This document shows positions 54,029 through 63,295 of a stretch of 64,000 nt of DNA, piece after piece; position 1 is the stretch's first letter; every line of letters starts with the position of its first letter. This DNA comes from Leptolyngbya sp. SIO1E4 (GTDB lineage: Bacteria; Cyanobacteriota; Cyanobacteriia; Phormidesmidales; Phormidesmidaceae). The notes beneath the pieces are model-generated. The model searched no databases. It was not told where the DNA came from and saw only the letters and a program-made list of their open reading frames with translations. Location: assembly GCA_010672825.2 (NCBI GenBank), contig JAAHFU020000002.1:1128001-1192000 (forward strand), written 5' to 3'. The position numbers and the translations under genes are program-made.

Positions 54029-55675
54029 ATGGTTGAGACCCTTTCTCTGTCCCAGCACTCCACCCTGCCTGCTCCCTACCGACTTGAGGCGCTAGAGAGG
54101 CAGCGAGACCGAAATTTAGCCGCGATTGATGTGGGCACCAACTCTATCCACATGGTGTTGGTCAAAATCAAGCCTTCCTTGCCCGAGTTTACGATTATTG
54201 ATCGAGAGAAGGAAACGGTTCGACTCGGCAACTTTTCAGCCGATGGTAATCTGTCAGAAGAGGCGATGGAACGTGGGCTCGCCGCACTCAAGCGATGTCG
54301 CGCGATCGCGGAAAGTTTTCAAGCCGAAGAGATTGTTGCTGTGGCCACCAGCGCGGTTCGGGAAGCCAAAAATGGACAGGCCTTTCTAGAGCGCGTCAAA
54401 CGGGAAATCGGGCTCTCTGTTAATCTCATTTCTGGCACTGAAGAAGCCCGCCGCATTTACCTGGGCGTGCTCTCAGGCATGGAGTTTCATAACCGCCCCC
54501 ACGGCATCATTGACATTGGGGGGGGCTCGACAGAGGTGATTCTGGGTACGGGTGAAGCCCCTCGCTTTCTCAGCAGTACGAAGGTAGGGGCAGTTCGTTT
54601 AACGGCTCGTTTTGTTACGACAAACCCCATCAGCGATGAAGAGTTTACCTACCTTAAGGCCTATGTGCGGGGGCGCATGGAACCGCCCGCAGAAGACTTT
54701 TGTCGCCATTTGCTTCCGGGTGAAAACCTGCGTCTTGTGGGTACCTCCGGCACCATAGAGAGCCTGGCGGCGTTGGTTGCCCAAGACCGGCTCGGGTTTG
54801 TGCCTGACCCCCTCAATGGCTTCCAGATGAATTTGGAAGAGTTGCGCACCTGGGTCGAACGGTTACGAAAAATGACCTACACGGAGCGGCTAGCGCTTCC
54901 TAGCATGTCGGCGCGGCGGGCAGAAATTATCGTGGCAGGTGCCGTCATCCTTCAGGAAACGATGGATTTGTTAGGAGTTGAGAGCCTCACCATCTGTGAG
55001 CGAGCCCTGCGAGAGGGAGTGGTGGTCGATTGGATGCTAACCCGCGGCCTCATTGAAAACCGGATGCAGTTTCAAAGCTCTGTTCGAGAGCGCAGCGTCT
55101 TAGCAACCGCGCAGAAATATCAGATATTCCAGGACCGCAGCGATCGCGTCACCCATTTTGTGCTGGCCTTATTCGATGCCACCCAGGGGGTTCTTCATCG
55201 CTGGGGTGCTCCAGAGCGAGAGCTGTTGTGGGCTGCCGCTATTCTGCACAACTGCGGTCACTTTATCAGCCACTCTGGTCACCATAAACATGCCTACTAT
55301 CTCATCCGCAATGGTGAGCTACTCGGCTACACCGAAACAGAAATTGAGGTGATTGCTAACATCGCCCGTTACCATCGCAAGAGCCTCCCGAAGAAAAAAC
55401 ACGAGACCTTCTATAATCTGACCACCAAGCACCATCGGCAAATGGTGTGTCACCTCAGTGCCCTACTGCGCGTTGCCGTCGCCCTCGATAGACGAGGGAT
55501 TGGCGCGATCAAAGAGGTTGCCTACCGCTACGATAGAGCTAACAAAACCCTACGGTTAGACCTCAAACCCGCGTTCCCTCATGACGACTGTGCTTCAGAA
55601 CTCTGGAATCTAGAAGATAAAAAAGCCTGGTTTGAGGAGCTTTTTGAGGTCAAACTCGTCGCTCGTCTCGTCTGA
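54029..55675 (+). CDS. ppx: Exopolyphosphatase / Ppx-GppA family with HD domain
   Basis: The N-terminal actin-like ATPase-fold domains show AIDVGTNSIHMVLVKI (residues 32-47), ATSAVREAKNG, LISGTEEARRIYLGV and GIIDIGGGSTEVILG. The C-terminal third is an HD-type domain (AAILHNCGHFISHSGHHKHA, YYLIRNGELLGYTE). The enzyme releases phosphate from polyphosphate chains and may also act on pppGpp. The 548-aa length fits the bacterial family. It lies between the aminopeptidase and the S2P-TPR gene in a co-directional run. Confidence 0.94.
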   Translation: MVETLSLSQHSTLPAPYRLEALERQRDRNLAAIDVGTNSIHMVLVKIKPSLPEFTIIDREKETVRLGNFSADGNLSEEAMERGLAALKRCRAIAESFQAEEIVAVATSAVREAKNGQAFLERVKREIGLSVNLISGTEEARRIYLGVLSGMEFHNRPHGIIDIGGGSTEVILGTGEAPRFLSSTKVGAVRLTARFVTTNPISDEEFTYLKAYVRGRMEPPAEDFCRHLLPGENLRLVGTSGTIESLAALVAQDRLGFVPDPLNGFQMNLEELRTWVERLRKMTYTERLALPSMSARRAEIIVAGAVILQETMDLLGVESLTICERALREGVVVDWMLTRGLIENRMQFQSSVRERSVLATAQKYQIFQDRSDRVTHFVLALFDATQGVLHRWGAPERELLWAAAILHNCGHFISHSGHHKHAYYLIRNGELLGYTETEIEVIANIARYHRKSLPKKKHETFYNLTTKHHRQMVCHLSALLRVAVALDRRGIGAIKEVAYRYDRANKTLRLDLKPAFPHDDCASELWNLEDKKAWFEELFEVKLVARLV

Positions 55676-55747
55676 GCCGCATCAGCATTTTGCTAGCGGC
55701 GGCTGTGACCCCAAGGGGCCGTAGGGACGCAGTAGCGGGAGGGTACT

Positions 55748-57613
55748 ATGGCCTCTGAAGTCTGGATCTCTGGGATTGTCTTTGTTGGCTGGATAGTCTC
55801 CCTCTGTTTACATGAGTTTGGCCATGCTGTTGTGGCCTATTGGGGCGGCGATCGCTCGGTAAAAGCTAAGGGATATCTCACCCTCAACCCCCTCAACTAT
55901 GCCCATCCTCTCCTCAGTATCGGGCTGCCGTTCCTGTTTCTGTTAATCGGGGGGATTCCCCTTCCTGGAGGGGCTGTCTACATTGATGAAAGCCAGCTGC
56001 GGGGGCGGTTTTGGCGGAGTCTTGTTGCTGCGGCTGGCCCTTTGGCCAGTTTCCTGACCGCAGTCATATTGGCGCTGCCTTTCCGTTGGGGGATGGCGGC
56101 TTCTACTATCCCCCTTTTCCCGAATGCTTATCCCTTCAATCTGCCTGATTTTAATAGCCTCCTAGGGGCTCTCAACCCCTCTACCTTTCAAGACAGCGTT
56201 CTTTTGCCCGCTCTGGCTTTGCTGATTGCCCTGAATGTGTATGTCGGCTTGTTCAATCTGCTCCCCATCCCTCCCTTAGATGGATACGGCATTGTAGAGC
56301 CCTGGTTGCCCCCTTCCCTGCAGCACAAACTCCGCGATGGTGGGATTGTCTGGCTGCTGATTCTGTTTGGTGTGCTCTGGCTGGTGCCCCCGGTGTTGCT
56401 GGGGCTGTTTATTCTCACCTCAGTTGTCGCCAGGATATTGGGAGTTCCCCTAATCTGGTCAATGGCAGGGTTCATGGCTTTTAGGGGGCGCCCCATTGCG
56501 CTCCTGTTTGCTCTGTTTGCTGGCCTCGTGTTGGTGCGATTCCTGGTTCGACACCTGCGTCGTCCATCCGATATTTGGGTCAATAGTCTTGATGTGGCAG
56601 GCTGGGTTCTATTACAAGTCCGGCAGTACCCAGCTGCCTTAGCCTGCTATCAACGGGCGGTAAAGCTCAATCCTCAGGCCTATGGCGGCATCTGGTGCAA
56701 CTTGGGCATGGTGTTAAGCCAGCTCCAGCGCTATGAAGCGGCGATCTCTGCCTTTGATCAGGGCCTCGCCGTTGACCCCGACTATTCTGACGAAGGGTTG
56801 ACGTTGGGCAGCCACCAACTCTGGCTGAATCGGGGTCGAGCCCTGATGCAGCTAAATCGTGATGATGAGGCCCTAGCGTCTTTTCAGCAAGGGGTAGCGC
56901 GCCAGCCAGCGTTTATCGACGGTTGGCTGATGCAGATTGTCGTGCTGCAGCGGCTTAACCGCTGTGAAGAGACATTGCCGATATGCGATCGCCTGCTGGA
57001 GAACTCCCCTGTCTCTTCTAAGCATCGACTCCAGCTGCTGTTGCTGAAGGGTGAAGGGCTGATCGGCCTCAAGCGCTACGAAGAAGCGCTGGCAATTTTT
57101 GAAACCTGTTGTCAGCGGTTCTTCCAATCTCCAGCGGGATGGCACGATTGCGGTGTGGCCTTAGCTGCAATGAACCGGGTAGATGAAGCCCTAGAGGCCT
57201 ATGGGCAGGCTCTAAAGCGATCGCCCCAACACCAAATCAGTTGGGTCCAAAAGGGGTGGCTACTGTTTACCGATCAGCGTTATGAGGCCGCCCTGGACTG
57301 TTGTCAGCAGTCCAAACGCTGGCTTCCTAACGATGATGTCTCAATGCTCAATGTGCAGGGGGCTGCCTTGAGTCGCCTAGGTCGTCGGAATGAGGCCATT
57401 GCCGCCTATGATCGGGCAATTCAGTTGCAGCCCAACCATGCCAATAGCTGGTATAACCGGGCCTGCGTCTATATAGAAGCGGATGTAGAAACTGCGATCG
57501 CCAATCTACGCCATGCGATCGATCTCAATGCACGGTTGGCGGAGCAGGCAAAAACGGATGAAAGCTTTGACGCGGTTCGTCAGCATCCCGCCTTTCAAGC
57601 CCTGTTTCAGTAA
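55748..57613 (+). CDS. Site-2 protease (M50) fused to TPR repeats
   Basis: The first helix carries the zinc motif HEFGH (residues 22-26). The second M50 motif is NLLPIPPLDGYG (about 168-179), whose Asp is the third zinc ligand. About six membrane helices reach to residue 270. From about 285 to 615 there are at least eight TPR units (YPAALACYQRAVKLNPQAYG, RYEAAISAFDQGLAVDPDYS, ALEAYGQALKRSPQHQISW, RNEAIAAYDRAIQLQPNHAN). Peptidases of this type cleave membrane-spanning segments, often of regulators; the TPR part probably selects partners in the cytoplasm. The ATG at 55748 is preceded by GGGAGGG, a good ribosome-binding site. Confidence 0.9.
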   Translation: MASEVWISGIVFVGWIVSLCLHEFGHAVVAYWGGDRSVKAKGYLTLNPLNYAHPLLSIGLPFLFLLIGGIPLPGGAVYIDESQLRGRFWRSLVAAAGPLASFLTAVILALPFRWGMAASTIPLFPNAYPFNLPDFNSLLGALNPSTFQDSVLLPALALLIALNVYVGLFNLLPIPPLDGYGIVEPWLPPSLQHKLRDGGIVWLLILFGVLWLVPPVLLGLFILTSVVARILGVPLIWSMAGFMAFRGRPIALLFALFAGLVLVRFLVRHLRRPSDIWVNSLDVAGWVLLQVRQYPAALACYQRAVKLNPQAYGGIWCNLGMVLSQLQRYEAAISAFDQGLAVDPDYSDEGLTLGSHQLWLNRGRALMQLNRDDEALASFQQGVARQPAFIDGWLMQIVVLQRLNRCEETLPICDRLLENSPVSSKHRLQLLLLKGEGLIGLKRYEEALAIFETCCQRFFQSPAGWHDCGVALAAMNRVDEALEAYGQALKRSPQHQISWVQKGWLLFTDQRYEAALDCCQQSKRWLPNDDVSMLNVQGAALSRLGRRNEAIAAYDRAIQLQPNHANSWYNRACVYIEADVETAIANLRHAIDLNARLAEQAKTDESFDAVRQHPAFQALFQ

Positions 57614-58352
57614 ATTTCAGCCTGGACGATTGCCCTAGAAATGCTGCTGCTGGAGATCTGACCGCAACTTTTTATGGGTTGGAAGGCGGACATATCAGCT
57701 TGAGTAACTGGAATAAGAATCCAGGTAATCCTTGAAATGCCTTGCCGAGCAAGGCACTTGCGATAACTGAGCCAGTCATCGTGAATCGTAGGTCTATAAG
57801 CAAAAGTTAATTTCCTTTTAACGTTCCTTTTAGGAAGCTGTGTATCAAATTTATCTCCGTGGCTGGACTCACTCAGTAGTGTTCAGGAGACTCTACATGA
57901 GCAGAGTGAGGGTTACGCCATTGCGGCTTCACTCAGCAAGAACCTTGCCAATCCCTAGTTTTGAGAAATAGAAGCGTTTCTAACGGGCGCTTGATGATGC
58001 TTTCACGGCTGCTGATGCCTGTTACAGCTAGGCGGTGCCAACCGGAAAAATCGCTCGATTTATTTACAAAATGATACAAGTCGATACAGATGACAGCAAT
58101 TCTTGTGCACTGGTACGTTGGCATAGCTGTAACCCCATCAAGGTTTTTGATTCCAATGACCGGACAGGTTATGAGCTATCGACTGGGTCGTCACAACCAG
58201 CATTCTTTGTTGTCACTGAGGAATCTGGCACTCTTCCGTTACTCTCGCCAGGGATTATCTCAAACCGAGAGGGCTAAACCTCATTCTGGTGATTGACCTC
58301 CATCGATGTCACCTGGGCTCTGCATCACGACATCTGTAGTGAGGTTTAATGT
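57614..58352. other. 0.7-kb region without a supported gene
   Basis: A hairpin TGCCTTG-CCGAG-CAAGGCA (57738-57756) lies 125 bp after the S2P-TPR gene and may end its transcript, although no T-run follows. Small ORFs at 58035-58296 overlap in different frames and show no recognisable features. Nothing else is seen. Confidence 0.45.
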
Positions 58353-59702
58353 ATGCAAATCGTTCAAAATCGGCGTCGCAGCCTGAAGCCGCTGCTACCG
58401 TTACGCATCTCTGCGATCGCCACAAAGATCCTGTTGATGCTGGCGGTATTGGTCGGTCTCCCCAGCCTGCTTTGCATCGCTCTCCAGGTTAATACGCTCT
58501 GGCTGCACTATGGTGTGTCAACTGCTTATCTCCTCACCTGTGGCTGCATCTTAGCTGAGAGTATTACGGCAACTCGACCGGTACCGGTGCCACCCTCTTC
58601 CAAAACGGCCCCCTCCGTCACGTTTATCGTGGTGGCCTATTTACCTAATGAGCAAGACCTGATCTTGCAAACGCTGAACCATATCCTGAATCGAGTGCGG
58701 AAGCCAGAGACCCCTTGGGAGCTGATTTTGGCCTATAATAGCCCGACTCGATTGCCCATTAACGATGAGCTAGATCAGCTGGCCGCCGCCTGTCCAAATT
58801 TTCGTCCCCTCCGGGTGAAAGGCAGTCGCTCTAAAGCTGAAAATCTCAACGTTGCGGTTCGGGTCGCTCGGGGAGACCTCATTTGCCTATTTGATGCCGA
58901 CCATTGGCCCGGGGTTGACTGCGTTGCCCAGGCTTGGCGCTGGTTATCTAACGGCTATGACGTGGTGCAAGGGCGTTGTGTGGTGCGCAATCATTCCAGC
59001 AATTTGATTTCTCGGCTGGTATCCATTGAGTTTGAAGCTATCTATGGCCTCTTTCACCATGCCCGCAGTGTTATTGCCCAAACCGCAATTTTCGGGGGCT
59101 CCAATGCCTACTGGCGGGCAGAGGCCCTGCGGCGCATGTACTTTAACCGCGATCGCCTGACAGAAGACATTGATGTGAGTGTGCGTGCCGTTTCTCGTGG
59201 ACTGCGGTTTATCCATGATCGCACCATTATTTCAACGGAGATGGCCCCGGCTTCCTTTAAGGCGCTTTTTAACCAGCGCAAACGGTGGGCCCAAGGCTGG
59301 CTAGAGGTGACGCTGCTGCATCAGCTGCGGCTCTGGCGTAGTCGCCACCTAAACGTTTGGCAAAAGCTTTATTGGACTTACACCCTAAGCTACCGGGAGC
59401 TCTTTACGGTTTTATCACTCCAGATTTACACCGCTTTGCTGACGCAATCGCTTTTAGACATTGAGATCTCCCCTTCGAGCAAACTCTTTTTTGGGAGCAC
59501 CTCAATTATCTGTCTGGCGACTGGCATCATCCATACGCTCTTTATTCAGCGGTATCAGGCTCAGCGCTATCCCCTGGCAAACTATGTGCTTTATACCGGG
59601 CTCCATTGGCTATTTGTCACCTGGAAGGGCTTTGTCAGCTTGATTGCCTGGTATGACCACATTGTCCGCAAGCAAGATTGGGTTGTCACACCCAGGAAAT
59701 AA
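58353..59702 (+). CDS. Membrane glycosyltransferase family 2
   Basis: The 449-aa protein has two N-terminal helices and then a GT2 domain: TFIVVAYLPNEQDLILQTLN, GSRSKAENLNVAVRVARGD, LFDADHWPG (DxD-like), FGGSNAYWRAEAL, TEDIDVSVRA (the catalytic ED) and QRKRWAQGW (the QxxRW motif of processive enzymes). Further helices lie near the C-terminus. It resembles the cellulose synthase/hyaluronan synthase type that polymerises and exports a polysaccharide or glycolipid sugar. The product is unknown. A long palindrome follows as terminator. Confidence 0.9.
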   Translation: MQIVQNRRRSLKPLLPLRISAIATKILLMLAVLVGLPSLLCIALQVNTLWLHYGVSTAYLLTCGCILAESITATRPVPVPPSSKTAPSVTFIVVAYLPNEQDLILQTLNHILNRVRKPETPWELILAYNSPTRLPINDELDQLAAACPNFRPLRVKGSRSKAENLNVAVRVARGDLICLFDADHWPGVDCVAQAWRWLSNGYDVVQGRCVVRNHSSNLISRLVSIEFEAIYGLFHHARSVIAQTAIFGGSNAYWRAEALRRMYFNRDRLTEDIDVSVRAVSRGLRFIHDRTIISTEMAPASFKALFNQRKRWAQGWLEVTLLHQLRLWRSRHLNVWQKLYWTYTLSYRELFTVLSLQIYTALLTQSLLDIEISPSSKLFFGSTSIICLATGIIHTLFIQRYQAQRYPLANYVLYTGLHWLFVTWKGFVSLIAWYDHIVRKQDWVVTPRK

Positions 59703-59712
59703 GGGTGAGCTA

Positions 59713-59746
59713 TTTGCAGAGACACGATTTATCGTGTCTCTGCAAA
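59713..59746. terminator. Perfect 16-bp hairpin between converging genes
   Basis: TTTGCAGAGACACGAT (59713-59728) and ATCGTGTCTCTGCAAA (59731-59746) are exact reverse complements with TT between. The element lies between the stops of the GT2 and Nudix genes, with A-rich and T-rich flanks that suit termination in both directions. AGAGACGCG-type palindromes recur in cyanobacterial genomes, so this may also be a dispersed repeat. Confidence 0.8.
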
Positions 59747-59756
59747 ACTGTGCGGG

Positions 59757-60308
59757 CTATAGAGAGAGGTGAGGTTTCGCCAAAATGAAACTGGCGATCG
59801 ACTTGGCATCCACAGGCTCACCGTTCTGAATGGCTTTCTCAAACTCATCAGGGGTCATGTAGACCACTTCAATATCTTCATCGGCATCCCCGGCGGGGGG
59901 GGATTCGATGGGGGTCAAATCGGTGGCCAAAAACGCATAGATAAATTCATCGGAATAGCCAGGCGCTAAAGGAAAACTCCCTAGAGACTGCCAGGTCTTC
60001 GCGTGATAGCCAATTTCTTCTTCAATCTCACGCTGGATGGTTTCGGCAGGGGTTTCGTCAGGTTCAACAGTCCCTGCTGGAAACTCAAGTAGCCGTCCTT
60101 GCACCGCAAAGCGATATTGATGAACGAGCACCAGTTTGCCCTCAGGGGTGACAGGAACTGCCAGCGATCCACCTGGATGCCGAATACATTCCCATTCGCC
60201 TTCGGCTTTATTGGGCAGTCGCAAGCTACTTACTTCGAAGTCAAACTTGCGTCCTTTGTAAACGAGACGTTGTTTAAGTAGCTGAGGGGGTTCGTGACCA
60301 AGGGGCAT
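59757..60308 (-). CDS. Nudix hydrolase, ADP-ribose pyrophosphatase type
   Basis: The Nudix box is complete at residues 79-101 (GTVEPDETPAETIQREIEEE, then IG), preceded by LLEFPAGT, and with a downstream SDEFIYAFLATDL as in ADP-ribose pyrophosphatases. These enzymes split ADP-ribose or related nucleotide sugars. The 183-aa length is normal. It is followed upstream on the same strand by folK after 75 bp, so the two may form an operon. Confidence 0.93.
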   Translation of the reverse strand: MPLGHEPPQLLKQRLVYKGRKFDFEVSSLRLPNKAEGEWECIRHPGGSLAVPVTPEGKLVLVHQYRFAVQGRLLEFPAGTVEPDETPAETIQREIEEEIGYHAKTWQSLGSFPLAPGYSDEFIYAFLATDLTPIESPPAGDADEDIEVVYMTPDEFEKAIQNGEPVDAKSIASFILAKPHLSL

Positions 60309-60383
60309 ACAGACTTAAAGAACTTCAAGAAAACATTGGGAAGATGAGCAGCGATCGCCCTCATCGTAGTTATCGTCAGCATA

Positions 60384-60902
60384 CTACCCAGCGGCATCGT
60401 TTGAAGCGGATGGATGACTGGATAACCGCTGAACCCCCTCACTAGAGACTCCCTGAGCCAGCTGGGCGATCGTTTTGCCAGAAATCGGATCGGCCCAATT
60501 AGTGGCAATTTCCGCCAGGGGAACCAGCACAAATGCCCGCTCGTGCATTCTTGGATGGGGGATCTGTAAGGTTGGGGTCGTCAGCACCAAATCTCCAAAT
60601 AGGAGCAAGTCTAGATCTAGGAGACGAGGCCCCCAACGTTCTCGACGAACTCGCCCAAATGCGGCTTCAGTCTGTAGCAAGATGCGCAACAGCTCTTCTG
60701 GCGCTAAATCAGTTTCTAACAGCACGCAAACATTGAGGTAGTCGGGTTGTGGTGGCCCAACCGGAGCCGTTTGGTAAACGCTGGACTGGGCTGTCACCGC
60801 GATGTGGGGATGTTGGTTGAGCCTCTGGATGGCGCCTTCTAGAATAGCGGGGGGATCTCCAAGATTACTGCCGAGGGCGATCGCACAGGAAACAAAAGAC
60901 AT
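60384..60902 (-). CDS. folK: 2-amino-4-hydroxy-6-hydroxymethyldihydropteridine pyrophosphokinase
   Basis: The enzyme transfers pyrophosphate from ATP to the pterin in folate synthesis. The signatures are ALGSNLGDP at the N-terminus, TAPVGPPQPDYLN, and ERWGPRLLDLDLLLFGD with the magnesium-binding Asp pair, then PHPRMHERAFVLVPLAEI. I use ATG 60902 (MSFVSCAIALGSN); an upstream start at 60929 is less likely. The 172-aa length is usual. Confidence 0.95.
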   Translation of the reverse strand: MSFVSCAIALGSNLGDPPAILEGAIQRLNQHPHIAVTAQSSVYQTAPVGPPQPDYLNVCVLLETDLAPEELLRILLQTEAAFGRVRRERWGPRLLDLDLLLFGDLVLTTPTLQIPHPRMHERAFVLVPLAEIATNWADPISGKTIAQLAQGVSSEGVQRLSSHPSASNDAAG

Positions 60903-61033
60903 TCGGTGCTGGGGTGTGAGGATGAGCATTTATCCTAGCGTCGATAGGGATACCCCATAAAGGGTGCGACAGGATCCCTCGGAACACCTATCAATACTGC
61001 TTGCTCCCAAACAGCCGCCGCCAGGCAGCAAGA

Positions 61034-61076
61034 AATCCAAGCGAGCTTATTCCCATCTTGGGGACTCGCTTGGATT
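61034..61076 (-). terminator. Stem-loop downstream of the small exported protein
   Basis: AATCCAAGCGAG (61034-61045) pairs perfectly with CTCGCTTGGATT (61065-61076), with an inner TCCC/GGGGA pairing in the loop. It lies 39 bp beyond the stop of the minus-strand gene at 61115. The following T-run is short, so it is a weak terminator or a stability element. Confidence 0.55.
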
Positions 61077-61114
61077 GAGTGATCAGGCTAAAACTAATCT
61101 TTGGATGGGGTTAG

Positions 61115-61537
61115 CTAGGGGCTGGGAATTGGCTCAAACACAAATTCGCTGCCAGAAACCCGACTGCCACTTTGAACCCCTGGCAAAAACTGCACTGAGG
61201 TGTTGTAAGGGTTGAAAAGGTCCGGTACGCGGATGGTGGGGTCTGAGGTAGTCTGCTCGTCCATGAGGAAAGTTACTGCCTTATTAATGGCCACAGCATC
61301 CCTCAAAACTTCCCGCTCGGAAAATCCACCTACGCCTAGAATAAAGTCGCCATAGTCCCAGGGGGTGCGGTTACGGGCATAGGGGCCAGAGCTGCCATAA
61401 AAGATTTCATTGATGGCCGTGGGCACATCGGCAGAGGTTGAAGCCGGGGCATCTTGTGCAAAAGCTGCCGAGGTCATGGCCAAAGACGCCGCGATCGCCG
61501 CCGTCGCACCTAGAGACCGTATTAAAAATCTAGCCAT
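61115..61537 (-). CDS. Small exported protein of unknown function
   Basis: From ATG 61537 the protein is 140 aa with a clear Sec signal peptide: MARFLIRSLGATAAIAASLA, then MTSAAFA|QDAP with an AxA cleavage site. The mature part contains FYGSSGPYARNRTPWDYGDF, SEREVLRDAVAINKAVTFLM and LFNPYNTSVQFLPG. This pattern recurs in exported hypothetical proteins of cyanobacteria. No enzyme motif or repeated unit is visible. It should be periplasmic or lumenal. The gene stands alone, divergent from pyrE with 191 bp between the starts. Confidence 0.8.
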   Translation of the reverse strand: MARFLIRSLGATAAIAASLAMTSAAFAQDAPASTSADVPTAINEIFYGSSGPYARNRTPWDYGDFILGVGGFSEREVLRDAVAINKAVTFLMDEQTTSDPTIRVPDLFNPYNTSVQFLPGVQSGSRVSGSEFVFEPIPSP

Positions 61538-61728
61538 CTCACTATTCCTCAATCCACTAAAGGTCAAACAGAGTCACTGAAAGGTGAGGGTGAAACTAAG
61601 CAACATTTGCGTTTGAGGCGTACACTAAACCTCACTCCATGCAGTCAGCCAGGCCCAGTCTGTTTGTTTTTCATGTTACTTATAGCGCAAACCTTTAGAA
61701 AAGTGCAGGTTTTCTCTGTTTAAGCCCT

Positions 61729-62343
61729 ATGAAATCCGATAAAAAGCCATCCATTTTGACCCTAACCACCTTAGCGTTGCCCGATCTCCGCGATCGCCTG
61801 CTCGATTTGTTTTGCCAAGTTGCCTATCGAGAAGGGGATTTTGTGCTGTCTTCAGGGCAGAAAAGTCATTACTACATCAATGGTAAACAGGTGACGCTGC
61901 ATCCAGAAGGCGGGGTCATGGTCGGGCGACTGCTACTAGAGGCGGTGCCCCCTGATGCGATAGCAGTGGCCGGACTCACCTTGGGAGCCGATCCGCTGGT
62001 GACGGCGGTGAGCATTGTGGCGGCTTATGGCAATCGCGCCCTTACCCCCCTGATTGTGCGCAAAGAAGCCAAGGGGCATGGCACCCAAGCCTACATTGAG
62101 GGGCCAACGCTGTCACCAGGAGCCGCGATCGTCGTGTTAGAAGATGTGGTCACCACCGGGCAGTCAGCCTGGAAAGCCGTTGAGCGACTACGCCAGGCTG
62201 GATACACCGTCGAAAAGATATTGGCCCTGGTAGATCGACAACAGGGCGGCAGCGAGTTTTATACAGACAAAGGGCTCCAATTTGAAGCTCTCTTTTCCAT
62301 TGCAGACATTAAGGCTCGCTTTGCCAAAATGCAGGAAGCTTAG
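61729..62343 (+). CDS. pyrE: Orotate phosphoribosyltransferase
   Basis: The enzyme joins orotate and PRPP to OMP in pyrimidine synthesis. The typical N-terminal FVLSSGQKSHYYINGKQVTL binds orotate, LTLGADPLVTAVS and IVRKEAKGHGT contain the catalytic loop Lys, and VVLEDVVTTGQSA is the PRPP motif. The 204-aa length fits the stand-alone form. It is convergent with the molybdoenzyme gene, 84 bp apart. Confidence 0.95.
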   Translation: MKSDKKPSILTLTTLALPDLRDRLLDLFCQVAYREGDFVLSSGQKSHYYINGKQVTLHPEGGVMVGRLLLEAVPPDAIAVAGLTLGADPLVTAVSIVAAYGNRALTPLIVRKEAKGHGTQAYIEGPTLSPGAAIVVLEDVVTTGQSAWKAVERLRQAGYTVEKILALVDRQQGGSEFYTDKGLQFEALFSIADIKARFAKMQEA

Positions 62344-62427
62344 GCAGCACCCGTCTGCAGCTTAACGCTACCCAAGGGCTTCGTCAGGCTTGCGGATACG
62401 CGGGCTGAGCTGAGCGCCAACCCAAAG

Positions 62428-63021
62428 TTAGAGGCGATCGCTATATCGCTCTTCTGCAAAGGGTTCGCCTCGGCGATGGTAGCCATTTCGCTCCCAAAAC
62501 CCAAGCGCCTCTTCTGCCAAAAACTCAATGCCATTGATCCACTTCGCACTCTTCCAGGCATAGAGGTGAGGGACAACCAAACGCATCGGGCCACCGTGAG
62601 GCGGGGGGAGCGGTTCCCCATGCAGGGTATACGCAAAGAAGTTTTCTGGGCGGTTAAAGTCTGCCAGGGTCAGGTTGGTGGTGTAGCCCCCATAGCAGTG
62701 CAGCAACACATGGATCACAGTTGGTTCCACCGTGAGCGTTGCCATAAAGTCAGGCACCGCAATGCCCCTCCACTTTACATCCAGCTTTGACCAACGAGTC
62801 ACGCAGTGAAAATCTGCCGTAAAGTCTTGCTTAGGCAGCGCCATCATGTCTGCCCAGCTAAAGGTTTTGGCCTCAGCCAGCCCCCAAGTTTTTAGCTCCC
62901 AAGACGCCTGCGCAACTTGAGGCGTATCACCATAGGTCAAAACTGGAAACCCTTTTGCCAGGTGCTGGCTAGGCGGAATTCGGCCGTCGTAGTCTGAACC
63001 AGGCTTCTCAAAGTACTTCAT
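62428..63021 (-). CDS. Sulfite-oxidase-like molybdopterin oxidoreductase
   Basis: The 197-aa protein is the Moco domain alone, as in YedY/MsrP-like and other small members. Cys73 in DFHCVTRWSKLDVKW is the molybdenum ligand. GIAVPDFM, HCYGGYTTNL, PENFFAYTLHGEPLPPPHGG, MRLVVPHLYAWKSAKWI and GFWERNGYH are further family blocks. No Tat signal is seen, so it is probably cytoplasmic, in contrast to MsrP. The natural substrate is unknown. Confidence 0.9.
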   Translation of the reverse strand: MKYFEKPGSDYDGRIPPSQHLAKGFPVLTYGDTPQVAQASWELKTWGLAEAKTFSWADMMALPKQDFTADFHCVTRWSKLDVKWRGIAVPDFMATLTVEPTVIHVLLHCYGGYTTNLTLADFNRPENFFAYTLHGEPLPPPHGGPMRLVVPHLYAWKSAKWINGIEFLAEEALGFWERNGYHRRGEPFAEERYSDRL

Positions 63022-63062
63022 GGTGTCTCTATCGAAGGGGACGATATCAACAGTATCTCTAG

Positions 63063-63295
63063 GAATTGTAAGGGGTTAGGGGGAAGGGAGTAGGGAATAG
63101 AGTATAGAGGGGTGTTCAAGGGGTCGGGTTGGCGAGGGCTGAAACCTTTGATGTTTCGATGAAAAATTGATGTGCACACAAAAAGCTGACCGTCTGCAGA
63201 AGAACTTCTATCCCCTGTTGTTCCCTGTTTTTTGCGCTCTGTCCCCTGCTCCCTCCCCCTTTACCCATCCTCCCATCTCCCTTCCTACCCATTCA
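63063..63295. repeat. Purine-rich and pyrimidine-rich low-complexity tracts
   Basis: On the plus strand 63066-63125 is nearly all purine (GGGG, GGAAGGGAGTAGGG), while 63205-63295 is nearly all pyrimidine (CCCCTGCTCCCTCCCCC and CCCATCCTCCCATCTCCC). The two could pair in part. No gene lies here; such tracts are common between genes of filamentous cyanobacteria. Confidence 0.55.

Noticed and set aside
58035-58296. Two overlapping small ORFs before the GT2 gene
   Set aside because: They compete in different frames, show no domain or signal, and no ribosome-binding site was evident.
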